Positions 29,191-37,217 of a stretch of 64,000 nt of DNA are shown piece after piece (the stretch's first letter is position 1; each line of letters begins with the position of its first letter). The notes below the pieces were generated by a model that was not told the origin of the DNA, ran no database searches, and saw only the letters and a program-made list of their open reading frames with translations. The DNA is from JAYFNU01 sp034933305 (lineage in GTDB: Bacteria; Bacillota; Clostridia; Oscillospirales; Ruminococcaceae), in the NCBI GenBank assembly GCA_034933305.1, contig JAYFNU010000019.1:6432-70431 (forward strand), read 5' to 3'. The position numbers and the translations under genes are program-made.

Positions 29191-30588
29191 TCACAGCGGA
29201 TGGACCATGTTCTGTTTGTCGAGGTGTTCGGCGTCGATGCCGAGCTCCTTCGCGCGGCGGTTCTCGAAGAATTTCGTCGCGACCTGCGGGAACATCGCGT
29301 AGCTGAGCACGTCCTCGTCGCTCTTCGCGAACGCCTTGCACTCCTCGCGCAGCTTGTCGAATTCGGCGGGCAGCAGGTCGGCCGGCCGGCAGGTGATGGG
29401 CTTCTCGTCGCCGAGGATGAATTTCTGGAAGGCGGGGTCGATGGGCGCCGGCGTGCGGCCGTACTCGCCCTTCACGAGCGCCTTGAATTCCTTCGTGACG
29501 GTCTTGTAGCGCTCGCCCATGATGACGTTGTAGACCGCCTGCGTGCCGACGATCTGCGACGTCGGCGTGACGAGCGGCGGATAGCCGCTGTCCTTGCGCA
29601 CGCGCGGGATCTCCTCGAGCACCGCGTCGTACTGGTCGGACTTGCCGGCGTCCTTGAGCTGCTTGATGAGGTTGCTGAGCATGCCGCCCGGCACCTGCGC
29701 GAGCAGCGTGTTGGCGTTGACGCCGAGGACTTTCGGGGACAGCTGGCCGGAGGCGAGGTATTTCTCGCGCAGCTTTTCGAAATGCGCGCGCACCACGTCG
29801 AGCTTCTTCAGGTCGAGCCCCGTGTCGTACGGGGTGCCCTGCAGCGCCGCGACGAGCGACTCCGTCGCCATGTGCGACGTTCCGAGCGCGAGCGGCGAGA
29901 TGGCCGTGTCGACGATGTCGGCGCCCGCCTCGATGCCCTTGAGGATCGACATGGACGCGAGGCCCGCCGTGTAGTGCGAATGCAGCTGCACCGGGATCTT
30001 TACGGTCTGCTTGAGCTTCTTGACGAGGTCGTAGCAGTCGTACGGCCGGATGAGGCCGGCCATATCCTTGATGCAGATGGAATCGGCGCCGGCGTTCTCG
30101 AGATCCTTCGCGTATTTCGCGAAGTATTCGTTGTTGTGGATGGGGCTCGTGGTGTAGGAGATGCACGCCTGGATGTGCGCGCCCTCTTTCTTCGCGGCGG
30201 TGATGGACGTCTCGAGATTGCGGATGTCGTTGAGCGCGTCGAACACGCGCATAATGTCGATGCCGTTCGCGACCATCTTCTGCACGAAATAGCCGACGAC
30301 GTCGTCCGCATAATGGCGGTAGCCCAGCATGTTCTGCCCGCGGTAGAGCATCTGGATCTTCGTCTTGGGCATGTTCTTCTTGATGACGCGCAGGCGCTCC
30401 CACGGATCCTCGTCGAGGAAGCGCAGGCACGCGTCGAACGTCGCGCCGCCCCACGCTTCGACCGAGTGATAGCCGACTTCGTCCATGACGGGCAGGATGG
30501 GCAGCATCTCGTCGAGCGTCATGCGCGTGGCGATGAGCGACTGGTGCGCGTCGCGCAGCACAACCTCAGTTACTTTAATTTTTGCCAT
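29191..30588 (-). CDS. Pyruvate/oxaloacetate carboxyltransferase subunit (5S / OadA-type)
   Basis: The enzyme has 465 residues and a TIM-barrel carboxyltransferase domain. Its start VTEVVLRDAHQSLIATRM contains the metal aspartate. The central ICIKDMAGL motif carries the carbamylated-type lysine, and VQLHSHYTAG supplies metal histidines. The C-terminal PYC_OADA domain begins about 300. No biotinyl domain is fused; that is the next gene upstream. It moves CO2 between biotin and pyruvate/oxaloacetate. With the two genes upstream it looks like the 5S subunit of a transcarboxylase. Confidence 0.92.
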   Translation of the reverse strand: MAKIKVTEVVLRDAHQSLIATRMTLDEMLPILPVMDEVGYHSVEAWGGATFDACLRFLDEDPWERLRVIKKNMPKTKIQMLYRGQNMLGYRHYADDVVGYFVQKMVANGIDIMRVFDALNDIRNLETSITAAKKEGAHIQACISYTTSPIHNNEYFAKYAKDLENAGADSICIKDMAGLIRPYDCYDLVKKLKQTVKIPVQLHSHYTAGLASMSILKGIEAGADIVDTAISPLALGTSHMATESLVAALQGTPYDTGLDLKKLDVVRAHFEKLREKYLASGQLSPKVLGVNANTLLAQVPGGMLSNLIKQLKDAGKSDQYDAVLEEIPRVRKDSGYPPLVTPTSQIVGTQAVYNVIMGERYKTVTKEFKALVKGEYGRTPAPIDPAFQKFILGDEKPITCRPADLLPAEFDKLREECKAFAKSDEDVLSYAMFPQVATKFFENRRAKELGIDAEHLDKQNMVHPL

Positions 30589-30604
30589 TTCGTCCGTCCT
30601 TCCC

Positions 30605-30985
30605 TCAGCCGATGACGACGAGCAGATCGCCCGTGGAGACGACGTCGCCCTTCGCGACGGCGATGGCCTTGACCGTGCCCGGCGCCGGCGAAGTGATGTC
30701 GTTCTCCATCTTCATCGCTTCGAGAACGACGAGCTTCTGGCGCTCCGTCACGACATCTCCGACCTTGACGGCGACGTCGAGGATATTGCCCGGCATCGGC
30801 GCGTTGACCTTCGTGCCGGCGGCGTTCGCGGCGCTCGCGGCGGCAGGGGCCGGCGCGGCGGCGACAGGTGCGGCGACAGGCGCAGCAACAGGCGCAGCGA
30901 CAGGCGCGGCGGCAGGCGCGGCGCCCTTCTCTTCGACGGTGACGTCGTACGCGACGCCGTTGACGGTTATATTGAACTTTCTCAT
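30605..30985 (-). CDS. Biotin carboxyl carrier protein with Ala-Pro linker
   Basis: The carrier of 126 residues has an N-terminal strand pair (MRKFNITVNGVAYDVTVEE), then a flexible linker of repeated A-A-P-V units (about 21-55), encoded by a 12-base tandem repeat at about 30850-30920. A biotinyl domain follows (about 58-126) with the biotinylation motif EAMKMEN at the usual distance from the end. It resembles the 1.3S transcarboxylase subunit and OadA/MmdC carrier domains. It sits between the two carboxyltransferase genes, so it presumably shuttles carboxyl-biotin between them. Confidence 0.94.
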   Translation of the reverse strand: MRKFNITVNGVAYDVTVEEKGAAPAAAPVAAPVAAPVAAPVAAAPAPAAASAANAAGTKVNAPMPGNILDVAVKVGDVVTERQKLVVLEAMKMENDITSPAPGTVKAIAVAKGDVVSTGDLLVVIG

Positions 30986-31007
30986 ATTTCAAATCCCTCC
31001 AAATTCA

Positions 31008-32342
31008 TCAAAGCGGAAGATTGCCGTGCTTCTTCGGCAGACGGGAAACGCGCTTGGTGGCGAGCATGTCGAGCGCGGCGATCAGGGCGTCGCGCGTCTG
31101 TTCGGGCGCGAGGACGGCGTCGATGACGCCCGCCTTGAGCGCGCAGGCTGCGCTCGCTTCCTCGGCGGCATATTTTGCGCCGAGCACGGGGATATCCGCG
31201 TCGGCCTTGATATCGCCGGCGTGCAGCAGCGCGGCGGCCGCTTCGCAGGGCAGCGCGCTGATGACGGCGTCATCCCAGGCCCAGGTCATGTCGGCGCCGC
31301 CGTTTTTCGAGCAGAAGGTGGTGAAGGCCGCGCCGACGGCGCTGCCTGTGATGACGGACAGCTTCGCGGTCGTCGCTTCGCCCAGCACGTGGGCGAGGCC
31401 CGCCGCCGCCTTGATGCCGCCGATCTCGTCGTTCTCCGCCGAGACCGCAAAGCCGTCGGAATTGACGAAGCAGACGACGGGCAGGCTGAAGGCGTCGCAC
31501 AGCTCGACGAGCCGCGCGCATTTCGCCGTATCGAGGCGGCACAGACGTCCGTTCGCCTCGATCATGCCGCAGGGGGTGCCGCCGAGCGTCGCGAGCGCGG
31601 CGCGGGCGTGCTTGCCGGCGCCGGCGAAGAATTCGACGGGGCTGCCGGCGTCCGCGACGGTCTCGATGGGCGAGCCCTCGCGGGAAAACGCGGGCGCTTC
31701 GCCTTCGAACCCGGGCAGCGCGTCAAGATTGTTGAGCGGCAGCATCCGCAGGATCTGCGCCGCCTTTTCGATCGCTTCCTTTTCGTCCTCGCACACGAGC
31801 GCGGCGACGCCCGCCTTTTCGGCGAACGCGGCGCTGCCGACTTCCTTTTCCCTGCCGCCCGCGGCTTTGTCCGCAAAGGGGCTCGTGAGGAAGAGCTCGG
31901 CGTCCTTCGCCATCACGCAGACGTCGGCCATGGCGGCCGCCATCGACGCGAAACCGGCGCAGGTGCCGAGCACGACCGCGATCTGCGGCACGACGCCCGA
32001 CAGCGCCGAGCAGCTGCGCAGGATCTGCGAGGCCGCCTCGAGCGAGGCGAAGCCCTCGTTCACCCGCACGCCGACGGAATCGTACAGCGTCACGACGGGC
32101 GCGCCCGTCTTGGCGGCGAGTTCATAGAGCTTGTTCCACTTGCGCGCGTGCGCCGCGTCCACGGCGCCGCTGTCGACAGCGCCGTCCTGGCACAGGGCAA
32201 AAACCGTCGCGCCGCCCACGCTGCCGTAGGCCGCGATCGCCGCAGCCGGCTGCTGCGAGCCCTCCAGCTCGAACCAGATGCCGCCGTCAAACAGCGTCTC
32301 CAGCCGCGCTTTCGCGCTCATTTTTTTGCTTTTTTCGGACAT
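31008..32342 (-). CDS. Divergent acyl-CoA carboxyltransferase subunit (12S / MmdA-like)
   Basis: This protein of 444 residues has the crotonase-like double fold of biotin-dependent carboxyltransferases. VHARKWNKLYELAAKTGAPVVTLYDS corresponds to the MmdA segment before the acyl-CoA site. The usual DSGGARIQEG is changed to DSVGVRVNEG and GPCAGG to GTCAGF. The second half has PVVCFVNSDGFAVS and ITGSAVGAAF. It is shorter than typical MmdA (about 510). The acyl-CoA substrate cannot be read from sequence; propionyl/methylmalonyl-CoA is a reasonable guess. First gene of its operon, with AGAGG ribosome site. Confidence 0.82.
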   Translation of the reverse strand: MSEKSKKMSAKARLETLFDGGIWFELEGSQQPAAAIAAYGSVGGATVFALCQDGAVDSGAVDAAHARKWNKLYELAAKTGAPVVTLYDSVGVRVNEGFASLEAASQILRSCSALSGVVPQIAVVLGTCAGFASMAAAMADVCVMAKDAELFLTSPFADKAAGGREKEVGSAAFAEKAGVAALVCEDEKEAIEKAAQILRMLPLNNLDALPGFEGEAPAFSREGSPIETVADAGSPVEFFAGAGKHARAALATLGGTPCGMIEANGRLCRLDTAKCARLVELCDAFSLPVVCFVNSDGFAVSAENDEIGGIKAAAGLAHVLGEATTAKLSVITGSAVGAAFTTFCSKNGGADMTWAWDDAVISALPCEAAAALLHAGDIKADADIPVLGAKYAAEEASAACALKAGVIDAVLAPEQTRDALIAALDMLATKRVSRLPKKHGNLPL

Positions 32343-32389
32343 ATCTTGACCTCTTTTCAGTAAAGGAAGTGGAAACCCAAATCGGATTT

Positions 32390-32418
32390 ATTGTACCCTA
32401 TCTGATATATTAATGCAA
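32390..32418 (-). promoter_or_regulatory. Promoter of the transcarboxylase-like operon
   Basis: On the minus strand: -35 TTGCAT (32413-32418), 17-base spacer, -10 TACAAT (32390-32395). The leader to the start codon at 32342 is about 40 bases. Confidence 0.72.
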
Positions 32419-32420
32419 GC

Positions 32421-32447
32421 AAAAAACCTGCCGCTCAGCAGCAGGTT
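32421..32447 (-). terminator. Intrinsic terminator after the 113-residue hypothetical gene
   Basis: On the minus strand a stem AACCTGCTGC with GGCAGGTT around a short loop is followed by a T run. The hairpin overlaps the stop codon of the gene at 32435-32776 and abuts the next promoter. Confidence 0.78.
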
Positions 32448-32776
32448 TTAAAAATTTTTTCAATTTTAGCAATATTATCTTCAAAAGCGCCCGTCAGCGA
32501 CGCGAAGGCGCGCAGCTCCGGGTCGTCGCCCGCGATCTCGGCGCGCTGCGCGATGTCGCGCACATCCGCGACAGCGCTGCGCGCGAGGCCGTCCGCCAGC
32601 GGCAGGTCGCCGTCGCGCGTGTGCAGCCGCAGCAGGCGCACCGCGGCGAGATCGTCCGACATGCGGCAGACGCACCAGCCGGCGAGCCCCCGCTCGTCGT
32701 AGGCCGCCCAGCCGATCTCCCCCGGCGCGAGCGCGACGTCCGCGCAGTCGTCCCGCACTTTTCTGATCGTCAGCAT
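32435..32776 (-). CDS. Hypothetical protein, possible GNAT-like fragment
   Basis: The protein of 113 residues starts MLTIRKVRDDCADVALAPGEIGWAAYDERGLAGWCVCRM. This alternation of strands resembles the first half of a GNAT acetyltransferase, but the CoA-binding loop (R/Q-x-x-G-x-G/A) is not visible. The segment LRLHTRDGDLPLADGLARSAVADVRDIA could be a strand and helix of the same fold. It follows rluB by 13 bases and ends in a terminator, so it is the last gene of that unit. Function unknown. Confidence 0.65.
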   Translation of the reverse strand: MLTIRKVRDDCADVALAPGEIGWAAYDERGLAGWCVCRMSDDLAAVRLLRLHTRDGDLPLADGLARSAVADVRDIAQRAEIAGDDPELRAFASLTGAFEDNIAKIEKIFKTCC

Positions 32777-32789
32777 CGTGCCCGCCCCC

Positions 32790-33518
32790 TCACTCGGAAT
32801 AGGCGTTGCGCAGCGCCGCCAGTTCTTCCTTTTTGAGCTCCCGGTACTCGCCGGGGCGCAGCATCCCGAGCCGCAGCGGTCCGACGGCGAAGCGCTTGAG
32901 GCGGATGACCTCGAGGCCGACGGCCTCGCACATGCGCCGGATCTGGCGGTTCCTGCCCTCGTACAGCGTGATCTCCATGACCCCGCGCTGCTCCTCGCTC
33001 GCGACGACGCGCACGATGCATTCGGCCGTCTTGTAGCCGTCGTCGAGCGTCACGCCCGCCGACAGCGAGATGAGCTGCTCCTCCGTCGGCGCCGGCCGCA
33101 CGCTGACGCGGTACTGCTTGCCGACGTGGCCTCTCGGGTGGGTGATGAGGTTGGTGAGCGCGCCGTCGTTCGTCATGAGCACGAGGCCCTCGGAATCCTT
33201 GTCGAGCCGGCCGACGGGATACAGCCGCTCCTCCACGCCCGCCATGAGCGAGGCGACGGTCTTTTCGGCGTGCGCGTCGGCGAGCGTCGTCACATAGCCG
33301 CGCGGCTTGTACAGCATGTAGTAGAGCTTCTGCGGCTTCTTCTGGAACCAGACCCGCTCGCCGTCGACGCTCAGGACGTCCTTCGCGACGTCCATCTTGT
33401 CCCCGAGCCCGACGGGCCGCCCGTTGAGGCGCACGCGCCCCTCGCGGATGATCTGTTCGGCTGCGCGGCGCGAGCAGTAGCCCTGCGCCGACAGCACCTT
33501 CTGTATGCGTTCGTCCAT
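32790..33518 (-). CDS. rluB: rRNA pseudouridine synthase, RluB/RsuA family
   Basis: The enzyme of 242 residues has an S4 RNA-binding domain (about 1-60, MDERIQKVLSAQGYCSRRAAEQII) and a catalytic domain with the aspartate in VGRLDKDSEGLVLMTNDG. EGRNRQIRRMCEAVG is the conserved C-terminal motif. It isomerises uridines of large-subunit rRNA. It lies downstream of gerW in the common clostridial scpA-scpB-gerW-rluB order, but a terminator hairpin ends only 13 bases before its start codon. Confidence 0.94.
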   Translation of the reverse strand: MDERIQKVLSAQGYCSRRAAEQIIREGRVRLNGRPVGLGDKMDVAKDVLSVDGERVWFQKKPQKLYYMLYKPRGYVTTLADAHAEKTVASLMAGVEERLYPVGRLDKDSEGLVLMTNDGALTNLITHPRGHVGKQYRVSVRPAPTEEQLISLSAGVTLDDGYKTAECIVRVVASEEQRGVMEITLYEGRNRQIRRMCEAVGLEVIRLKRFAVGPLRLGMLRPGEYRELKKEELAALRNAYSE

Positions 33519-33531
33519 ATTGTTTCTCCGT

Positions 33532-33559
33532 AAAAAAGGCGGCCGCGCGGACCGCCTTT
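33532..33559 (-). terminator. Intrinsic terminator or attenuator between gerW and rluB
   Basis: On the minus strand AAAGGCGG and CCGCCTTT pair around a nine-base loop, followed by TTTTTT in total. It ends immediately before the rluB ribosome site (GGAG), leaving no room for a promoter between. Confidence 0.8.
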
Positions 33560-33564
33560 CGCCG

Positions 33565-33942
33565 TTATTCTTCCGATTTTCTGCCGGAAATGAGCGCCGA
33601 CACCTTGTCGATGACCTCCGGCACGGTGCGCACGATGTTGTCCGCCGTGCTCGCGATGGTGTCGAGCTGCATGAGCTTGACGCTCTCCTTCGTCGTGACG
33701 AGGAAGGCGACGGGGGTGATGCTGACGCCGCCGCCGGTGCCGCCGCCGAACTTGTCCGGCGTCTGCTTCGCGAGGTCGATGCCGCCCGACGCGAAGCCGA
33801 AGGTCACCTTGCACACGGGGATGGCCGTCACGCCGTTGGGCATGACGACGGGGTCGCCGATGACGGTGCCCGAATTCGCCATCTCGCGGATCTTTTCCAT
33901 CGCTGTCTCGAGCATTTCGTTGATCGGATGCTGTTCAGCCAT
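33565..33942 (-). CDS. gerW: GerW/YtfJ-family sporulation protein
   Basis: The protein (125 residues) matches the GerW family: MLETAMEKIREMANSGTVIGDP, then IPVCKVTFGFASGG and the glycine-rich FGGGTGGGVSITPVAFLV. In Bacillus, YtfJ/GerW is made in the forespore and is needed for L-alanine-triggered germination. It overlaps DUF2953 by eight bases, the usual pair. It is another sign of a spore former. Confidence 0.94.
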   Translation of the reverse strand: MAEQHPINEMLETAMEKIREMANSGTVIGDPVVMPNGVTAIPVCKVTFGFASGGIDLAKQTPDKFGGGTGGGVSITPVAFLVTTKESVKLMQLDTIASTADNIVRTVPEVIDKVSALISGRKSEE

Positions 33943-34576
33943 TGTCTTTCTCCTTTGCTTCGTTCCCCGCGGGGGCCGACACCGCGGCGCGCCGTCTGAG
34001 GAACACGACGAATGTACCTATCATTATACCCGCGAGCGCGCTGAATTTACAACTGAATTTTTCCGGCGGCGCATAGGCGTCGGAAAAGACCGGCGTGATG
34101 CGCACGTCGGCGAGCTTCACGCAGCGGAAGGTGTTCTCCGCGAGCGCCGTGAGCGCGCCGAATTCCGCCCACGCCCGGCCGGTCTTGAAGGCCGTTCGCA
34201 TGGGATCGCCGCAGTCGGGCGCGAGCAGGACGCGGACGTCGCTCACGCGCACGTGCGACAGAAAATACGCCGCGGCGCGCGTGCCGCCGGCAATATAGCC
34301 GCGCAGCTCCGCGAGATCCATGCGCTTCTCCGCTTTTTTCGCTTCCGTTTCGGCGCCGCGCGCCGCCTGTTCCGCATCCTTCTTCGCTTCCTTCTCGGAG
34401 AGGAGCCCCGGCAGGATGCCGATGCGGACGCCGCACACGCGCGCCCAGACCGTCAGCTCCCCGTCCTGCCACAGCACGCGCGCCGACACGGGCACCGCGC
34501 ACAGAAGCAGCAGCAGCCCGAGCAGGCCGAGCACCGTCCAGCCGAGGATCTTCAGGATCAGCAGCAGCGCGCTCAT
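33935..34576 (-). CDS. DUF2953 membrane protein
   Basis: This protein of 213 residues has an N-terminal membrane helix (about 3-28, LLLILKILGWTVLGLLGLLLLLCAV), the DUF2953 beta region starting ARVLWQDGELTVWARVCGVRIGILPG, and a charged coiled segment at about 60-88. A second hydrophobic segment is near residues 180-196. DUF2953 genes normally sit directly before gerW/ytfJ, as here, and are thought to act in sporulation, but their role is unknown. It overlaps scpB by ATGA. Confidence 0.86.
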   Translation of the reverse strand: MSALLLILKILGWTVLGLLGLLLLLCAVPVSARVLWQDGELTVWARVCGVRIGILPGLLSEKEAKKDAEQAARGAETEAKKAEKRMDLAELRGYIAGGTRAAAYFLSHVRVSDVRVLLAPDCGDPMRTAFKTGRAWAEFGALTALAENTFRCVKLADVRITPVFSDAYAPPEKFSCKFSALAGIMIGTFVVFLRRRAAVSAPAGNEAKEKDNG

Positions 34577-35145
34577 TCGCCGAAGAGGTCGCCGTCCTCG
34601 TCCTCCGCGGGGGCGTCGTCCGTCAGCTCCAGCTCCTCGCTGTACACGGGCGGCAGCTGCGCCGTCGACGACAGCCCGAAGCAGCGCAGGAAATTGTCGG
34701 TGGTCTTGAAGCTGACCGGGCGCCCCGGCAGATCGAGCCGGCCGGCCTCGCAGATGAGGTTCTTCGCGAGCAGGCTCGCGACGGGCGAAGAGCTGTCGAC
34801 GCCGCGGATCTGGTCGATGAAGGACCGGGAGACGGGCTGGTTGTACGCGACGATGCTCAGCACCTCGAGCGCCGCCTGCGACAGCGGGGTGTTGCGGCGG
34901 TTGTCGAGCGCGCGCACGACGAAATCGGCGAACACGGGGCGCGTCGCGAGCTGGTAGCGGTCGTCGAAGCGCAGCAGCACGACGCCCCGCTGGGCGTCGT
35001 CGTATTCGGTCTGCAGCTCTGCGAGCAGCGCGCTCACCGTCTTCGCGTCGACGGCGACCGCGTCGGCGATCTTCTCGGCCGAGATGGGCTCGGCGACGGC
35101 GAAGAGGACCGCTTCGACCGCGCTTTTATACAATTCAGTGTTCAT
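34573..35145 (-). CDS. scpB: Chromosome segregation protein ScpB
   Basis: ScpB (190 residues) is the winged-helix kleisin partner in the SMC-ScpAB condensin. Marks are YKSAVEAVLFAVAEPISAEKIADAV and LSQAALEVLSIVAYNQPVSRSFIDQIRGVDS. The C-terminal end is acidic. It overlaps scpA by 11 bases, the standard order. Confidence 0.96.
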   Translation of the reverse strand: MNTELYKSAVEAVLFAVAEPISAEKIADAVAVDAKTVSALLAELQTEYDDAQRGVVLLRFDDRYQLATRPVFADFVVRALDNRRNTPLSQAALEVLSIVAYNQPVSRSFIDQIRGVDSSSPVASLLAKNLICEAGRLDLPGRPVSFKTTDNFLRCFGLSSTAQLPPVYSEELELTDDAPAEDEDGDLFGE

Positions 35146-35854
35146 GCGCTGTCTCCTTGTGTCTGACGTTGAACGCGACGCTGCCGTCGTCCGCGACGGC
35201 GATGCGCCCCGCCTTGATGAGCTCGAGCACGCCGAGGAAGGTCGCGACCGACTCGCTGCGGCCGCGCACGCCCGCGAAGAAATCGCCGAGGCGGCGGGCC
35301 TGTCCGCCGCGCAGCATGCGCAGGATGCGCACGACGCGCGATTCGACCGACACGATGGGCGCCGTCACGATGGGCTCGAACGCCGCCGTTCCCGGCTGGG
35401 CGAGACGCGCGCCCTTGCCCATGATGCTCATGTACGCCTCGAGCAGGCTTTGCGGCTCGTGGCGGAGGCTGTACTCGCTGTCGAGCCGGATCTCGAGCGG
35501 CTCGCGGACGTAAAAATTGACGCCCTCGGCCATGTCGCGCAGGCGCTGGGCCGCCTTTTTGCACAGATGATACTCAACGAGCTGACCGGTCAGCTCGCGC
35601 TCGAGCTCCTGCTGCTCCTCGCTGCGCGGCAGCAGCGCGACGGACTTCATGTAGACGAGCCGCGCCGCCATTTCGATGAACTCGCTCGCGGGGTCGAGAG
35701 ACGCGGTGTCCGCCGCCGACATGAAGGCGAGATACTGGTCGATGAGCTCGTAAATGCGGATGTCGTACAGCTCCATCTTTTTCTTCGCGATAAGATGCAG
35801 CAGCAGGTCGAGCGGCCCCTCGAAATCTTCAGTTTTGAACCTGATCTCGTCCAA
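35135..35854 (-). CDS. scpA: Segregation and condensation protein ScpA (kleisin)
   Basis: ScpA (239 residues) bridges the SMC heads. The N-terminal block FKTEDFEGPLDLLLHLIAKKKMELYDI is diagnostic, followed by ASEFIEMAARLVYMKSVALLP. The C-terminal winged helix holds FLGVLELIKAGRIAV. The start is a TTG at 35854 with AAAGGA seven bases upstream; no suitable ATG exists, and longer frames run into the protease gene. Confidence 0.95.
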   Translation of the reverse strand: MDEIRFKTEDFEGPLDLLLHLIAKKKMELYDIRIYELIDQYLAFMSAADTASLDPASEFIEMAARLVYMKSVALLPRSEEQQELERELTGQLVEYHLCKKAAQRLRDMAEGVNFYVREPLEIRLDSEYSLRHEPQSLLEAYMSIMGKGARLAQPGTAAFEPIVTAPIVSVESRVVRILRMLRGGQARRLGDFFAGVRGRSESVATFLGVLELIKAGRIAVADDGSVAFNVRHKETAHEH

Positions 35855-35871
35855 TTCGGTGTCCTTTGTCG

Positions 35872-36546
35872 TCAAAGCGCGCTTTGCGCGAGGTGGGAGC
35901 CGGCGACGAGGTCGATGAGCCCCGTCACCTTGTCGAGAAACGTGAGCACGGCGTTCGTCGCCGCCGTCAGCGGCGCGTCGAAGACGCTCGTCAGCATCAG
36001 CAGCGCGAAGACCGCGATAAAGATGTAGCGCTCGTATTTCATGATGCCGAAATAGATGCGCTCGGGCAGAAAGGCCGTATAGATGCGCGAGCCGTCGAAC
36101 GGCGGAAAGGGCATGAGATTGAAGATCGCGAGGTAGACGTCGATGATGACCATGTAATAGAGCACCAGCGCGGCGTAGCTCCAGAACCCCGAGGCGGCCG
36201 GCGCCGTGTAGGCGACGATCTTGTACAGACACATCGCGACGTAGGCCATGAGCAGGTTCGACACCGGGCCCGCGAGGGCCGACAGCGCCATGCCCGCGCG
36301 CGGGTTTTTGTAATAGCGCGGATCGATGGGCACCGGCTTTGCCCAGCCGATGCCGACGGCGAGCAGACAGAGGGTGCCGAGCATGTCGAAATGCCGCAGC
36401 GGATTGAGCGAGATGCGCCCGGCGCGTTTCGCCGTCGGATCGCCCAGCCACAGCGACACGAGCCCGTGCGCCGACTCGTGCACGGGGATGGCCGTCACGA
36501 GGATGACGACGCGCGAGATAAGTTTTAAAAGAAAGTTATAATCCAT
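35872..36546 (-). CDS. Site-2 protease family (M50) membrane metalloprotease
   Basis: The protein has 224 residues with about five membrane helices. The zinc motif is HESAH in VTAIPVHESAHGLVS near residue 23; the third ligand lies in NLMPFPPFDGSRI near 147. GPVSNLLMAYVA is also conserved. This short form lacks PDZ domains and is typical of the gene just upstream of scpA in Clostridia. Substrate unknown. AGGTGG ribosome site six bases before ATG. Confidence 0.93.
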   Translation of the reverse strand: MDYNFLLKLISRVVILVTAIPVHESAHGLVSLWLGDPTAKRAGRISLNPLRHFDMLGTLCLLAVGIGWAKPVPIDPRYYKNPRAGMALSALAGPVSNLLMAYVAMCLYKIVAYTAPAASGFWSYAALVLYYMVIIDVYLAIFNLMPFPPFDGSRIYTAFLPERIYFGIMKYERYIFIAVFALLMLTSVFDAPLTAATNAVLTFLDKVTGLIDLVAGSHLAQSAL

Positions 36547-36567
36547 ATCGTTCCACCTGATCTATGT

Positions 36568-36596
36568 ATTATATAGAAATCCCGCAAAAAATACAA
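36568..36596 (-). promoter_or_regulatory. Promoter of the site-2 protease-scpA-scpB-gerW operon
   Basis: On the minus strand: -35 TTGTAT (36591-36596), 17-base spacer, perfect -10 TATAAT (36568-36573), 21 bases before the start codon. Confidence 0.78.
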
Positions 36597-36626
36597 TCCG
36601 GGGATCGGCGGCGGGCGCTTTTTGCG

Positions 36627-36656
36627 TTGCAGGCCGCGCCGCGCGTGTGGTATAGT
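36627..36656 (+). promoter_or_regulatory. Promoter of the GNAT gene
   Basis: TTGCAG (36627-36632), 18-base spacer and TATAGT (36651-36656). The sequence just before the -10 is GTGTGG, which recurs at 38274-38279 and is nearly matched at 43792-43797. It is divergent from the site-2 protease promoter. Confidence 0.62.
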
Positions 36657-36692
36657 GGAAAAAACGGCGCGGGACGGGAAGGGGCGGCGGCG

Positions 36693-37142
36693 ATGGGAGC
36701 CATTCGGAAAGCAAAGACGGACGACGCGGCGAGGATCGCGGAGATGCTCGTCTTCAACAACCGGCTGTATTACTTCCCCATCTTTCGGGACGAGGCCTAT
36801 TCCTTCGGCAGGATGCAGGTGCCCGCGGTCGAGCGGGAATACCTCGATCCGCAGGCGCTCGCGCAGACCTTCGTCTTCGACGACGGCGGCATCGTCAAGG
36901 GCATGATCCGCATCCGCGCGCGGGAGATCGTCAAGCTCTACGTCGAGCCGAGCTTCCAGGGGCAGGGCATCGGCGCGGCGCTGCTGGACTTCGCGGTCGC
37001 GCGGCACGGCGCGGACCACCTCTGGGCGCTCGAAAAAAACACGCGCGCCCTCGCCTTTTACGGGCGGAACGGCTTTCGCCCGACGGGCGAGCGCGTCGCC
37101 GAGGAGGGCACCGCGGAATATCTCCTGCGCCTCGCGCGGTGA
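36693..37142 (+). CDS. GNAT family N-acetyltransferase
   Basis: The protein of 149 residues starts MGAIRKAKTDDAARIAEMLVF. It has the GNAT acetyl-CoA loop VEPSFQGQGIGAALLDFAV and the C-terminal NTRALAFYGRNGFRPTGER. The start at 36693 follows AAGGGG by eight bases; an upstream ATG in frame lies before the promoter and is not credible. Substrate unknown. It stands alone with its own promoter. Confidence 0.9.
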   Translation: MGAIRKAKTDDAARIAEMLVFNNRLYYFPIFRDEAYSFGRMQVPAVEREYLDPQALAQTFVFDDGGIVKGMIRIRAREIVKLYVEPSFQGQGIGAALLDFAVARHGADHLWALEKNTRALAFYGRNGFRPTGERVAEEGTAEYLLRLAR

Positions 37143-37217
37143 GACTGTGACAACCGCCGCGCGGGCCGGGCCCGCGCGGAACAAAATCATGGAAAGCAAC
37201 AGAAAGAGGGGTGTGCC

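Noticed and set aside
30847..30920. Short tandem repeat that could suggest a minisatellite or CRISPR-like array
   Set aside because: The 12-base units encode the A-A-P-V linker of the biotin carrier protein in frame; no spacers are present.
36564..36692. N-terminal extension of the GNAT protein from an ATG at 36564
   Set aside because: It would begin upstream of the TATAGT promoter, and the GNAT fold begins at the later ATG with a ribosome site.
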